Source of the DNA: Cyanobacteria bacterium FACHB-DQ100
GTDB lineage: Bacteria > Cyanobacteriota > Cyanobacteriia > Leptolyngbyales > Leptolyngbyaceae
Direction of reading: 5' to 3'
DNA: 64,000 nucleotides
NCBI GenBank assembly: GCA_014695195.1
Contig: JACJNW010000022.1
Span: 62,001-126,000, forward strand
Below, piece after piece: positions 53,304 to 62,141 of this stretch; position 1 is the stretch's first letter; each line of letters starts with the position of its first letter. The position numbers and the translations under genes are program-made. A model generated the notes under the pieces. The model was not told the DNA's origin. It did no database searches and was given only the letters and a program-made list of their open reading frames with translations.

Positions 53304-53630
53304 CTAGGAAACAGGTTCCAGAGATCCAAGCGGGTTCGGAATCGCGTCCGACTGCTGGTACTCTCCGGTGATGACATATTCTAGACGCAGCTTCAGCCAA
53401 GTAATAAATTGTTTGTTGCTGGAGACGATCGCGACGCAAGGGCGCGGACATTTTGCTTTGATTTCTGCCATTTCTGGCGCTTCTAAGAAAGCAGGTTCTT
53501 TGATTACCCAGAAATCAATTTCCCTTTTCTTTTCTTCGTAGTCGCGATAGCGTTCCCGAAGAACCTCGTCCATCGGTTCTTCTTCCAGCAAAAATTTCTG
53601 GCTTGCCAAAACGTAGTAGTAAGTTGTCAT
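53304..53630 (-). CDS. ycf54: Ycf54 (Mg-protoporphyrin IX monomethyl ester cyclase subunit)
   Basis: A 108-residue soluble protein with the family pattern TTYYYVLASQKFLLEEEPMD, the core VIKEPAFL and CPRPCVAIVSSNKQFITWLKL followed by RLEYVITGEY. Ycf54 is a conserved auxiliary factor of the oxygen-dependent AcsF cyclase that closes ring E of chlorophyll. It lies between pdxJ upstream and an exported protein downstream, in the leftward run; acsF is not nearby. The length is normal. Confidence 0.95.
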   Translation of the reverse strand: MTTYYYVLASQKFLLEEEPMDEVLRERYRDYEEKKREIDFWVIKEPAFLEAPEMAEIKAKCPRPCVAIVSSNKQFITWLKLRLEYVITGEYQQSDAIPNPLGSLEPVS

Positions 53631-53675
53631 GGGGTCTTCCTATTTGATCAGTCTTTGAGTGAAAAATCCGGAGCG

Positions 53676-54398
53676 TTAGAGTTCGCCGCGAATGGCTTGT
53701 TTCATTTCTCGCACTGCTCGTTCAAGTCCAACGAGAACGGCGCGACTAATGATCGTATGTCCAATATTCAATTCTTCCATGCCAGGGAGTCGTGCGATCG
53801 GATGAACATTCCAATAGGTCAAGCCGTGTCCAGCGTTGATGCGGAGTCCAGCAGCGAGCGCAATTTCACAGCCCTGCGCCAGAATTTCTAATTCTTTGGC
53901 TTGTCCTTCTTCGGAATATGATCCGGCATACTGTCCGGTGTGCAGTTCGATGAATTTTGCACCCGCTGCGGCAGAAGCATCGATTTGTTCCGGGTCAGCA
54001 TCGATAAACAAACTTACAGGAATTCCGGCAGATTGCAGCGTACTCACGACTTCGGTCATGCGATCGAGCGCGCCTACAATATCGAGTCCGCCTTCAGTGG
54101 TAACTTCCTCGCGCTTTTCGGGAACGAGCGTGACGTAATCGGGTTTGAGATCGAGCGCGATCGACACCATTTCATCGGTCGCTGCCATTTCCAGGTTTAG
54201 ATGTGTCCGCACGGTTTGCCGCAGCAATCGGACATCATGATCCTGAATATGGCGGCGATCTTCGCGCAGGTGAACGGTAATGCCATCGGCTCCAGCGAGT
54301 TCAGCGAGAACCGCAGCAGCGACGGGATCAGGTTCGATCGTGCGTCGGGCTTGGCGGATGGTTGCGATGTGGTCAATATTGACACCAAGAGTAGGCAA
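53676..54398 (-). CDS. pdxJ: Pyridoxine 5'-phosphate synthase
   Basis: A 240-residue TIM-barrel enzyme that condenses 3-hydroxy-1-aminoacetone phosphate with deoxyxylulose phosphate to pyridoxine phosphate. Motifs [40 protein letters not shown] and [14 protein letters not shown] are typical. Full length. First gene of a leftward run with ycf54, the exported SPOR-like protein and a P-loop protein (gaps of 45, 13 and 22 bases). Confidence 0.97.
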   Translation of the reverse strand: MPTLGVNIDHIATIRQARRTIEPDPVAAAVLAELAGADGITVHLREDRRHIQDHDVRLLRQTVRTHLNLEMAATDEMVSIALDLKPDYVTLVPEKREEVTTEGGLDIVGALDRMTEVVSTLQSAGIPVSLFIDADPEQIDASAAAGAKFIELHTGQYAGSYSEEGQAKELEILAQGCEIALAAGLRINAGHGLTYWNVHPIARLPGMEELNIGHTIISRAVLVGLERAVREMKQAIRGEL

Positions 54399-54552
54399 GG
54401 TCTTGTTCCCAAAGCTTCAGCCAATCATTTTACCGTGTTCGTTTGAGGTTCTGCGTTTAGACAGAGACCGAAGCGATCGAGAATGCGTAATCTGAGAGCA
54501 AGTTGCAATTCTTAATTCGTTCGATTAAAAATCGTTTCCGAACGTAAAGAGC

Positions 54553-54575
54553 TTCATTAAGATTCTCTTAATGAA
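54553..54575. promoter_or_regulatory. Perfect 10-bp inverted repeat upstream of the cytochrome b6-like gene
   Basis: TTCATTAAGA-TTC-TCTTAATGAA, 33 bases before the ATG at 54608. An AT-rich, symmetric element of this kind could be a regulator-binding site or a hairpin in the leader. No gene lies between it and the start. Confidence 0.55.
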
Positions 54576-54607
54576 AGCAAATAATTTACTCACCACAGAA
54601 CCTTGTC

Positions 54608-55294
54608 ATGCTTAATCCTGCTTTCATTCTGCGGCGGCTCTCGACGATTCTCGCCGTTGCCATCCTTACCCTGACGCTAGTTGGTGTCACTTCTGGAATC
54701 TTGCTTGCGTTCTACTACGTCCCGACAGCGGGTGGAGCATACGACTCGCTGCAACAGATTGATCAAAACGTGCCTTACGGTTGGTTAGTTCATACCCTGC
54801 ACAACTTGGCGGGTAACTTTGTCATCGGGTTGGGTCTAGTGCAGATTGTGGTGATGTTTCTGGGTGAGCGATTCCGTCGCAGTTGGTTGACGGCTTGGAT
54901 TAGCGGCATTCTATTTACCTTGAGCGCGATCGGTTTAAGCTGGACGGCGATGATTCTCAACTGGAATCAAATCGGCTTCTGGCGGCTGAAGATTGAATTG
55001 GGCACGATCGAAGCGATTCCCTTTATTGGTGCAACGTTGCGCGACATCATCACAGGTGGAGCAGTGGGAGGGCTGACGGTGGCTCATTTGTATACGCTGC
55101 ACAGCTACGTCGTTTCGTTGGCTGCGGTTGGCTTGTCGATCGTGCATTTAGGTGGACTGCTGTTTCAGGAGAAAGAACTGCAAGCCGAGCGCATGGCTGC
55201 ACCTGTGGCAAAACCTGTTCCGCCAGTTCAGATCGAGCAATCTCAAATCGAGCCGCCTGCAATGGCAGATTCAGAAGCTCAATTTCCAGCGTAA
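54608..55294 (+). CDS. Cytochrome b6-like N-terminal-domain protein
   Basis: A 228-residue protein homologous to cytochrome b6 (PetB): LLAFYYVPTAGGAYDSLQQI, WISGILFTLSAIGLSW and NWNQIGFWRLKIELGTIEAIPFIG align with the b6 helix A-C region, and HLYTLHSYVVSL with helix D. Four transmembrane helices, then a Pro/Glu/Gln-rich cytoplasmic tail. Haem ligands: His65 and His165 are in place; at the second pair position 79 is Gln instead of His, with His180 present. The covalent-haem Cys of b6 is not present. No Rieske or subunit IV gene is adjacent. Confidence 0.85.
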   Translation: MLNPAFILRRLSTILAVAILTLTLVGVTSGILLAFYYVPTAGGAYDSLQQIDQNVPYGWLVHTLHNLAGNFVIGLGLVQIVVMFLGERFRRSWLTAWISGILFTLSAIGLSWTAMILNWNQIGFWRLKIELGTIEAIPFIGATLRDIITGGAVGGLTVAHLYTLHSYVVSLAAVGLSIVHLGGLLFQEKELQAERMAAPVAKPVPPVQIEQSQIEPPAMADSEAQFPA

Positions 55295-55356
55295 AAACCG
55301 TTTAATCATTTAACTCTCGGTTACGATCGATCTGCATTTTCCTTAGAAGCCTCCTC

Positions 55357-57969
55357 ATGTGGCTATCGAGATTTAGACTGAGTGCGGTTTCACCCAAGCA
55401 GCTTGCGGTATTTGAAGCCTGTTTAATTGGATTAGTATCGGGACTCGCAGCGGTTGCCCTGAAGCGCGGGGTCGGTTGGCTGGGTCAAGAGCGACTTCAA
55501 ATCGCGACGGTTCACCCTGCTTGGATTGTGCTGCCTGCGATCGGGACTGTAGCGGGACTGTTAGCAGGTAGCATTATTGAGCGGCTGGCACCGGAAGCCG
55601 CAGGCAGCGGCATTCCGCAAGTGAAAGCGGCTTTGGGGGGGGTGACGAGTGCGCTCAATCTGCGAGTTGCGATCGCAAAACTTGCGACCACCTTGCTTGC
55701 CCTGGGATCAGGATTAAGCATCGGGCGGCAAGGGCCTACGGTTCAGATCGGAGCCGCGATCGCGGCTCAGTTGAGCGATTGGGTTCCGACTTCTCCGATT
55801 CATCGGCGGCAGTTGATTGCAGCAGGAGCGGCGGCGGGATTAGCAGCCGGATTTAACGCGCCGATCGCAGGCGTTTTATTTGTCGTTGAAGAACTGTTAC
55901 AGGATGTTTCTGGCTTGACGTTGGGAACGGCAATTTTGGCATCGTTTGTCGGTGCCGTGGTGTCGCGTCTGTTGGGAGGAGACGGACTAAACGGCAGAAC
56001 AAACTCGTTGGAGATTATGACGAGTTTTAACCTGGAGGCGATTCCGGTCTTTTTAATCGTCGGCATTGCATCAGGCTTGCTTGGCTCTCTGTTCGTGCGG
56101 GGAGTTTTGTTCAGTCTGAAATTTAATAACAAAGTGATGAAGTGGAGTTTGCCCCTGCGGATTGCCTTTGCCGGGGGAGTTTCAGGAGCTGCGATCGCAA
56201 TTCTTCCCGATGCGCTGCGGGGAAATGCGAGCTTACAAGAAGTTTGGATTACCAGTGAGTTTGGCTGGCGGATTACGGCAGTTATTTTCATTACGAAGTT
56301 TGTCTTAACCCTGGTGGCATTTGGGTCTGGTGCGCCGGGGGGATTGTTCGCTCCTTCGTTGATTTTGGGTTCAGCGTTAGGGTATCTCATTAGCTTTGCG
56401 GCTCAAAGTATTGAAAATGCGGGAGTTCCATTGGGGTTAGATCTGAGTGGGTCGCTCACGACTACGGCAGCACTCACTGGAATGGGGGCATTTTTTAGTG
56501 CAGTGACTCGTGGCCCGATTACCGCGATCGTCATCGTATTCGAGATGACCACAGACTTTAACATCGTGCTGCCGCTGATGATCGGGTCTGTGACGGCTTA
56601 TTTAGTGGCAGAGAGTTTGTTTAGCGGATCGATCTATAAGCATCTACTCGCATCCAGAGGCATTCATCTGCAATCGAATCCAGACTTGGAAACGCGGCTG
56701 GCTGGCTTGACTGCTGCGGATTTGATGCAGCCACGAGTCGAAACTCTATCCAGTGAGATGAGATTGGATGAAGCGATTCAAGCGTTTTCACGATCGCATC
56801 ATCGCGGCTTTCCGGTGATTGATAACGGCAGGTTAGTGGGAATTGTCACACAGACAGACTTAGGGCACATTGCAGAACGGCAGCTACAACATAGCCAGCC
56901 GCTCAGCGAAATTATGACTCCCCGCCCGGTCGCAGTCCATCCAGATGATCCACTCAGCCAGGTTTTGTATTTATTAAACCGCTATAAGATTAGTCGATTG
57001 CCCGTGGTGGATCGTCGGAAGTTAGTCGGAATTATCACAAGAGCAGACATTATTCGAGCGGAATCCGACAAACTCAGCGACACCGCAAAAGTCGGGCCGC
57101 GATCGGAGCCGTCGTTTGTGGTGTATCAAACTCGTGCCCCCGAAACCGGGAAAGGTCGGGTGCTAGTACCAATTGCCAATCCTCGAACTGCCGGACGACT
57201 CCTCCAGATGGCAGCAGCGATCGCGCACGAGCGCGACTATGAACTGGAATGTTTACAGGTGATTCCGATCGCCCGCCATCGCACTCCTGCTGAAACTGGG
57301 GTTTCAACCACAATCAGCCGTAAACTTTTAAAGCAAGCCGTCTACTTAGGCAAGCAATGGAATATTTCAGTGCATACTCAAGTGCGGGTGACGCATGACA
57401 TTGCTCAAGCCATCCTAGAGACGATTAAGGAACGGCACATTGATCTGATGATTATGGGCTGGAACGGCGAAACTTCTACATCCGGTCGAATTTTTGGCAG
57501 CATTGTCGATACGATGATTCGGCAAGCAAGCTGTGATGTTGTACTCGTGAAACTTGGGACTGATAAAGGGATGGCGCTCGATCGCTGGCTAGTTCCCACA
57601 GCAGGCGGTCCTAATTCCCGGCAAGCAATTCGGCTGATGCCCGCCTTGGCGCAACTCTCTAAGGCTCCAGAAGTTTGTCTGTGTCAGATACATCAGCCGC
57701 AGCGTGATCTTCCTGATCCAACTCCACTGAATGAAGCGATGCGATTTTTAAACGCACGTCTCGCCTGTCCGGTTGCTCTCAAGCCTGTTTGCGCCGATTC
57801 AGTGTCCGATGCGGTGATTGATTTGGCGCAGCAGGGTCAGTGTGATGTGATTGTGTTAGGGGCGACCCGTGAAGGGTTTCTACAACAGGTGATTCAGGGC
57901 AATATTCCAGAAGCAATTGCGCGGGGCTGTAACTGTACCGTAGTTCTGATGCGGGGCGCGATCGGGTGA
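55357..57969 (+). CDS. ClC chloride channel/transporter with CBS and universal-stress domains
   Basis: An 870-residue membrane protein. ClC core about 15-430 with GSGIPQVK (83-90), GRQGPTVQIG (123-132), VVEELLQD (176-183) and SGAPGGLFAPSLILG. Two CBS domains follow (about 450-570: DLMQPRVETLSSEM, EIMTPRPVAVHPDD) and two Usp-like domains (about 595-720, 725-870). The second glycine-loop residue corresponding to the gating Glu is Gln125 (CAA at 55729-55731). It follows the cytochrome b6-like gene by 62 bases. The cytosolic domains suggest nucleotide-regulated ion flow. Confidence 0.92.
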   Translation: MWLSRFRLSAVSPKQLAVFEACLIGLVSGLAAVALKRGVGWLGQERLQIATVHPAWIVLPAIGTVAGLLAGSIIERLAPEAAGSGIPQVKAALGGVTSALNLRVAIAKLATTLLALGSGLSIGRQGPTVQIGAAIAAQLSDWVPTSPIHRRQLIAAGAAAGLAAGFNAPIAGVLFVVEELLQDVSGLTLGTAILASFVGAVVSRLLGGDGLNGRTNSLEIMTSFNLEAIPVFLIVGIASGLLGSLFVRGVLFSLKFNNKVMKWSLPLRIAFAGGVSGAAIAILPDALRGNASLQEVWITSEFGWRITAVIFITKFVLTLVAFGSGAPGGLFAPSLILGSALGYLISFAAQSIENAGVPLGLDLSGSLTTTAALTGMGAFFSAVTRGPITAIVIVFEMTTDFNIVLPLMIGSVTAYLVAESLFSGSIYKHLLASRGIHLQSNPDLETRLAGLTAADLMQPRVETLSSEMRLDEAIQAFSRSHHRGFPVIDNGRLVGIVTQTDLGHIAERQLQHSQPLSEIMTPRPVAVHPDDPLSQVLYLLNRYKISRLPVVDRRKLVGIITRADIIRAESDKLSDTAKVGPRSEPSFVVYQTRAPETGKGRVLVPIANPRTAGRLLQMAAAIAHERDYELECLQVIPIARHRTPAETGVSTTISRKLLKQAVYLGKQWNISVHTQVRVTHDIAQAILETIKERHIDLMIMGWNGETSTSGRIFGSIVDTMIRQASCDVVLVKLGTDKGMALDRWLVPTAGGPNSRQAIRLMPALAQLSKAPEVCLCQIHQPQRDLPDPTPLNEAMRFLNARLACPVALKPVCADSVSDAVIDLAQQGQCDVIVLGATREGFLQQVIQGNIPEAIARGCNCTVVLMRGAIG

Positions 57970-58132
57970 CGTTAAAAATTCCTGCAATTCCTACGGGATT
58001 TAGCAATTCTTGATAATTTGATGTGGTTTGGAATACATTTTACAATCGCCCGAATTCGCAATAATGCGATCGTCAGAACCCGATTCGGCTTCGCTCCCAC
58101 ACCTCACCTTTCTGTTTTGGTTTGTACAAAAT

Positions 58133-59377
58133 ATGACACAGTATTGGCTTTCTAGATTTCTCCAACAAGCTGGATTCGCAATCGCATTAGGCTCGATCGT
58201 GGGAGCCTGTGGTACAGGCGGCACCTCCAATCAAAATCAAACGGCAGCTTCTCCCAATGCAGCGGGTGGTGGCGATTATGTGATCGGGATGGTGTTAGTC
58301 GGACCAAAGAACGACGCTGGATGGAATCAAGCACATTTTGAAGGGATTGAAGGCGCGATCAAAAACGTGCCTGGAACGAAGTTGGAATTCGTCGATAAGG
58401 TGAATCCTGCCGACCGTCCCAACGTCAAAGGTTCTCAGGTTGCGGATGACCTAATTGCAAAAGGCGCAAAGCTTGTGATCTTTAACTCGGATGACTTTAA
58501 AGACGACGCACTCGAAACTGCGAAAAAGCATTCCGACGTGAAAGTAATTCACGCTTCTGGTGACTATGCTTGGAAAGAAGGGCAAAACTTTAAAAGTCAA
58601 GCGAACCTGACCAATATCATGGGACGGATGGAATACGGAAAAATGCTGGCAGGCTGTGCAGCGGCGTTGGGCACAGAAACCGGAAAGATCGGCTATTTAG
58701 GCCCATTGATCAATGACGAAACTCGGCGCTACACTTCTGGGGCGTTCCTGGGTGCAAAATACTGCTGGGAGAACTATCGTAAAAAACCCGCTGCGGATTT
58801 GGATTTCAAAGTCACCTGGATTGGATTTTGGTTCAACATTCCTGGCAAGACGCTTGACCCGACCAAAGTTGCAGATGACTACTACAACGGTGGCTATGAT
58901 GTGGTGATGAGCGGCATTGATACGCCAGAAGCAGCCGTACAGGGCAAGAAGGCAGCAGAGGCAGGTAAAAAAGTGAAGTATGTTCACTATGACCTGGAAA
59001 CAGGCTGTTCGCTGGCTCCGAATATTTGTCTGGGGGTGCCGTTCTATCGCTGGTCGCTGCCCTACACAGATGCGCTGAAAAAAGCAAAATCTGGCAACTA
59101 TCCGAGCGAGTTTGTTTGGTCGGGGCCTGACTACCAAAACCTCTCTGCACCTTCAAGTGGAATGATTGGTTTCAACGTGGGGCAAGCCCTCGGAGACAAT
59201 AAGAAGTTTCTCGATGAGTTTGCTAAGGGTATGGCAGACGGCAGTATCAATCTGTACAAAGGCCCGATTAAATTCCAGGATGGCTCAGATTTTGTCAAAG
59301 CTGGCGCCACAGCAACGGAGCAGCAAATCTGGTACATGCCGCAGTTGTTAGCGGGAATGGAAGGCCCAAGTAAATAA
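58133..59377 (+). CDS. BMP family ABC transporter substrate-binding lipoprotein
   Basis: A 414-residue basic membrane protein (BMP)-type binding protein, the kind used for purine nucleosides. The N-terminus MTQYWLSRFLQQAGFAIALG ends with a lipobox GACGTGG (Cys about 24). The mature fold starts VIGMVLVGPKNDAGWNQAHF, has ADDLIAKGAKLVIFNSDDF, NLTNIMGRMEYGKMLAGCAAA and GKIGYLGPLINDETRRYTSGA. Binds its ligand in the periplasm and delivers it to the ATPase/permease encoded next. The ATG at 58133 is preferred to the in-frame ATG at 58028, which gives an unlikely extension. Confidence 0.9.
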   Translation: MTQYWLSRFLQQAGFAIALGSIVGACGTGGTSNQNQTAASPNAAGGGDYVIGMVLVGPKNDAGWNQAHFEGIEGAIKNVPGTKLEFVDKVNPADRPNVKGSQVADDLIAKGAKLVIFNSDDFKDDALETAKKHSDVKVIHASGDYAWKEGQNFKSQANLTNIMGRMEYGKMLAGCAAALGTETGKIGYLGPLINDETRRYTSGAFLGAKYCWENYRKKPAADLDFKVTWIGFWFNIPGKTLDPTKVADDYYNGGYDVVMSGIDTPEAAVQGKKAAEAGKKVKYVHYDLETGCSLAPNICLGVPFYRWSLPYTDALKKAKSGNYPSEFVWSGPDYQNLSAPSSGMIGFNVGQALGDNKKFLDEFAKGMADGSINLYKGPIKFQDGSDFVKAGATATEQQIWYMPQLLAGMEGPSK

Positions 59378-59403
59378 AGCGGTTCGTGTAGAGTGAATTT
59401 TCT

Positions 59404-59478
59404 GAGGGTGAGGAGTGGCGTTTCGCAAGAGAAGCAAAACTACTTCACCCTTTACTCCCCATCCCCTACTCCCCACCT
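59404..59478. repeat. TACTCCC-type repetitive tract
   Basis: GAGGGTGAGGAGTGG ... CTTCACCCTTTACTCCCCATCC followed by CCTACTCCCCACCT: the same style and partly the same words as the tract at 50971-51030 (TACTCCCYATCCCCTACTCCCCACCT), with a short inverted copy on its left. It lies between the binding-protein and ATPase genes of the BMP transporter and may shape expression within the operon. Confidence 0.8.
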
Positions 59479-59501
59479 TTTTACTGCTGTGTGAATAGCT
59501 T

Positions 59502-61013
59502 ATGAAAATCGAACTTCAACAGATAACAAAGCGGTTTGGACAAGTTTTAGCAAATGATCAGGTGTCGATGACTGTGGAGGCTGGAAGCATTCATGGTCTA
59601 TTGGGTGAAAACGGAGCAGGGAAAAGCACGATCGTTAAGGTTCTGAGCGGCTTTATCAGTCGAGATTCCGGAACAGTTTTATTCGACGGCAAACCCGCAA
59701 GCGTAAAAACTCCAGCAGATGCGATTCGATCGGGCGTGGGAATGCTGCACCAAGATCCGCTAGATTTCCCGCCGTTGACGGTGCTGGATAATTTTATGGT
59801 CGGTCGGGGTGAGGTGCTATCGAAGGGGATTTTTTCAGGACTGAAGTTTGTGAATCCCGATCGCGCTCGTCAAGAATTTCTGCGTCTCACCGAAACCTTT
59901 AACTTTTCGCTCAGTCCCAACAGCCGTGTTTCTGATCTCACCGTCGGAGAGCGGCAACAGCTTGAAATTATTCGGCTACTCTCGCTCGGCGTGAAGACGT
60001 TGATTCTGGATGAGCCGACCACTGGGATCTCTGCGGATCAAAAAATAGCCTTGTTCAATGCGGCAAGACAGCTTGCTTCAGAAGGAAAATCAGTCATTTT
60101 TGTGTCGCACAAGCTCGAAGATGTGGAGGAACTGTGCGATCGTGTCACCGTTATGCGAGCCGGAAAAGTGGTCGGCAATGTTCAGGTTCCTTGTCCTGAT
60201 TCAGTGCTGATTGATCTCATCTTTGGTAAAGAGCTTGCGCTGCCGATGAAACCTGTGACCCGGCAACCTGAACCGATGTTGGAATTGCACAATGTCTTGA
60301 TCAGAGACGATCGCCTAATGCTGAAAATGGGTAACTTCACTGCCTATAAAGGGGAAGTGATTGGACTTGCAGGACTCGAAGGCAGTGGACAGCAATTATT
60401 GTTACTACTCTGTGCGGGATTGATCCGAGCCGCGACGGGAACTGTGGCTGTCGATCAGGTCGATATGACCCAAAAGCCTTATGCAATGTATCTTAAGCAT
60501 GGAATTGGTTATTCTCCCGCCGATCGACTGAAAGATGGATTGATTCGAGGTCTGTCGATTCACGAGCATGTGATTTTGCGGAGTCAATCGCGGCGATTGA
60601 TGATCGATTGGAAAGGGACTCATCAGCAAGCAATCGACGCGATCGCAACCTTCAACATTCGGGGTAAACCGCACTCCTATGTCGAACGGCTTTCGGGTGG
60701 AAATCAACAAAGAACCCAGCTTGCATTGTTACCTGTGCCGTTGAATCTATTGTTAATGGAGCATCCCACACGCGGACTCGATATTGAATCGACGCTGTGG
60801 GTGTGGAAGCAATTGATTGCGAGATGTGAGACGGGGACAACCATCTTATTTATGTCTTCGGACTTGGATGAGATTATGCAGTATAGCGATCGAGTTTTAG
60901 TTTTTAGTGGAGGTCAGGTGTCTGCACCGATTGAAGCCTCAAAACTAACCGCTGAAAAGCTCGGACAGATGATCGGGGGTCGATTTGTTGAAGTAGAACC
61001 TGCAAGTATTTAG
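59502..61013 (+). CDS. ABC transporter ATP-binding protein (two domains, nucleoside/BMP type)
   Basis: A 503-residue protein with two fused nucleotide-binding domains. Domain 1 is canonical: Walker A GENGAGKST (35-43), signature-like LTVGERQ, Walker B LILDEPTTG and VSHKLED. Domain 2 (about 260-500) has the degenerate Walker A GLEGSGQQ and SGGNQQRTQLAL, and Walker B LLMEHPTRGLD, as usual for the RbsA/YufO group, so only the first is likely catalytic. It follows the binding-protein gene by 124 bases and leads the permease by 5 bases. Confidence 0.92.
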   Translation: MKIELQQITKRFGQVLANDQVSMTVEAGSIHGLLGENGAGKSTIVKVLSGFISRDSGTVLFDGKPASVKTPADAIRSGVGMLHQDPLDFPPLTVLDNFMVGRGEVLSKGIFSGLKFVNPDRARQEFLRLTETFNFSLSPNSRVSDLTVGERQQLEIIRLLSLGVKTLILDEPTTGISADQKIALFNAARQLASEGKSVIFVSHKLEDVEELCDRVTVMRAGKVVGNVQVPCPDSVLIDLIFGKELALPMKPVTRQPEPMLELHNVLIRDDRLMLKMGNFTAYKGEVIGLAGLEGSGQQLLLLLCAGLIRAATGTVAVDQVDMTQKPYAMYLKHGIGYSPADRLKDGLIRGLSIHEHVILRSQSRRLMIDWKGTHQQAIDAIATFNIRGKPHSYVERLSGGNQQRTQLALLPVPLNLLLMEHPTRGLDIESTLWVWKQLIARCETGTTILFMSSDLDEIMQYSDRVLVFSGGQVSAPIEASKLTAEKLGQMIGGRFVEVEPASI

Positions 61014-61018
61014 GAACC

Positions 61019-62053
61019 ATGACACTAAACCGAACGCTTACTTATCAAATTGGCGCGATCGTGATGGCGCTTGTGGTGACGATGATCATCATTTTGCTTG
61101 CAGGAGCATCGCCGATCGCAGTATTTACTGAGATTGTTTCGGGTGCATTTGGCACACCCGGGCAGTTTGCGCGAGTGATTGCAACCTTAGCACCCCTATT
61201 GATTATTTCCTGTGGACTGCTGTTTACCTTTACTGCTGGATTGTACAACTTAGGGATTGAAGGACAAATCGCGTTTGGCGGCATTGCCACAACGTTTATG
61301 CTGCGGCTGACACAAGATAGCTTTCCGCCGGCGATCGCCCTGACTTTAGCAATTTTGGCGGGTGGAGTCGGTGGAATGCTCTGGGGAGTGTTTGCAGGCG
61401 TTCTAAATATCTATGGACGGATCAACGAAATCTTTGCAGGATTGGGGTTGAACTTTCTTGCCGATGGCTTGGCGCTGTATTTGGTGTTTGGCCCTTGGAA
61501 GCGTCCGGGGGTAGCTTCAATGAGTGGAACGGAACAATTTCCAGAATCATTATGGCTGCCAACTTTTGGAAATACGGATGCAAGCCCGATCGCTCTGTTG
61601 ATTGCACTGTTGGCGATCGCGACGACGATCGTCGTTCTTGGTAGAACACGCTTTGGTTTGAAGCTTCGAGCGGTCGGACAAAATCTTCGCGCCTCTTATG
61701 TGTTGGGCATTCCCTCGGTGCGTCAGCTTCTAAGTTCATTTGCAATCTGTGGAGCCTTTGCCGGGATCGCCGGGGCGCTGCAAGTGGTGGCAGTGTTTCA
61801 CCGATTGATTCCGAACATTTCGAGTGGATTGGGATTTCTGGCGCTGTTGGTGACGCTGCTCACGGGAATGAATGCTTGGTTATTGTTGCCGATCGCGTTC
61901 TTCTTTAGTGCGCTGAATATTGGAAGTTTGCAGCTTCCATTGGATCTGAATTTAGAATCCTCATTGGCAGGTGTAATTCAAGGAACCCTAGTGCTGTTTG
62001 TGATTTTGGGTAAGGGCTTGAGCGAGTGGAAGCGCGGGACGGTAGCCCGATGA
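61019..62053 (+). CDS. ABC transporter permease (BPD_transp_2, nucleoside type)
   Basis: A 344-residue inner-membrane protein with about ten hydrophobic segments, e.g. TYQIGAIVMALVVTMIIILL, and TAGLYNLGIEGQIAFGGIAT, KLRAVGQNLRASYVLGIPSV (coupling loop) and ALLVTLLTGMN. This is the larger permease (YufP/NupP-like) of the BMP transporter. Such systems usually encode a second permease (YufQ-like) directly after; here the next gene is convergent, on the other strand, so only one is present locally. Start ATG at 61019 follows GGAACC. Confidence 0.92.
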   Translation: MTLNRTLTYQIGAIVMALVVTMIIILLAGASPIAVFTEIVSGAFGTPGQFARVIATLAPLLIISCGLLFTFTAGLYNLGIEGQIAFGGIATTFMLRLTQDSFPPAIALTLAILAGGVGGMLWGVFAGVLNIYGRINEIFAGLGLNFLADGLALYLVFGPWKRPGVASMSGTEQFPESLWLPTFGNTDASPIALLIALLAIATTIVVLGRTRFGLKLRAVGQNLRASYVLGIPSVRQLLSSFAICGAFAGIAGALQVVAVFHRLIPNISSGLGFLALLVTLLTGMNAWLLLPIAFFFSALNIGSLQLPLDLNLESSLAGVIQGTLVLFVILGKGLSEWKRGTVAR

Positions 62054-62141
62054 TCTGCCGTAATATTGCATTTTGCCAAATTACTAACAGAAAAGCGCGA
62101 TCGCTAGATTGAAACGATCGCACTCTACCTTGCTAAGCTGA

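Noticed and set aside
55800-56390. A 196-codon open frame antisense to the ClC gene
   Set aside because: Low-complexity Ala/Pro/Asn composition, no ribosome binding site, shadow of a strongly supported gene.
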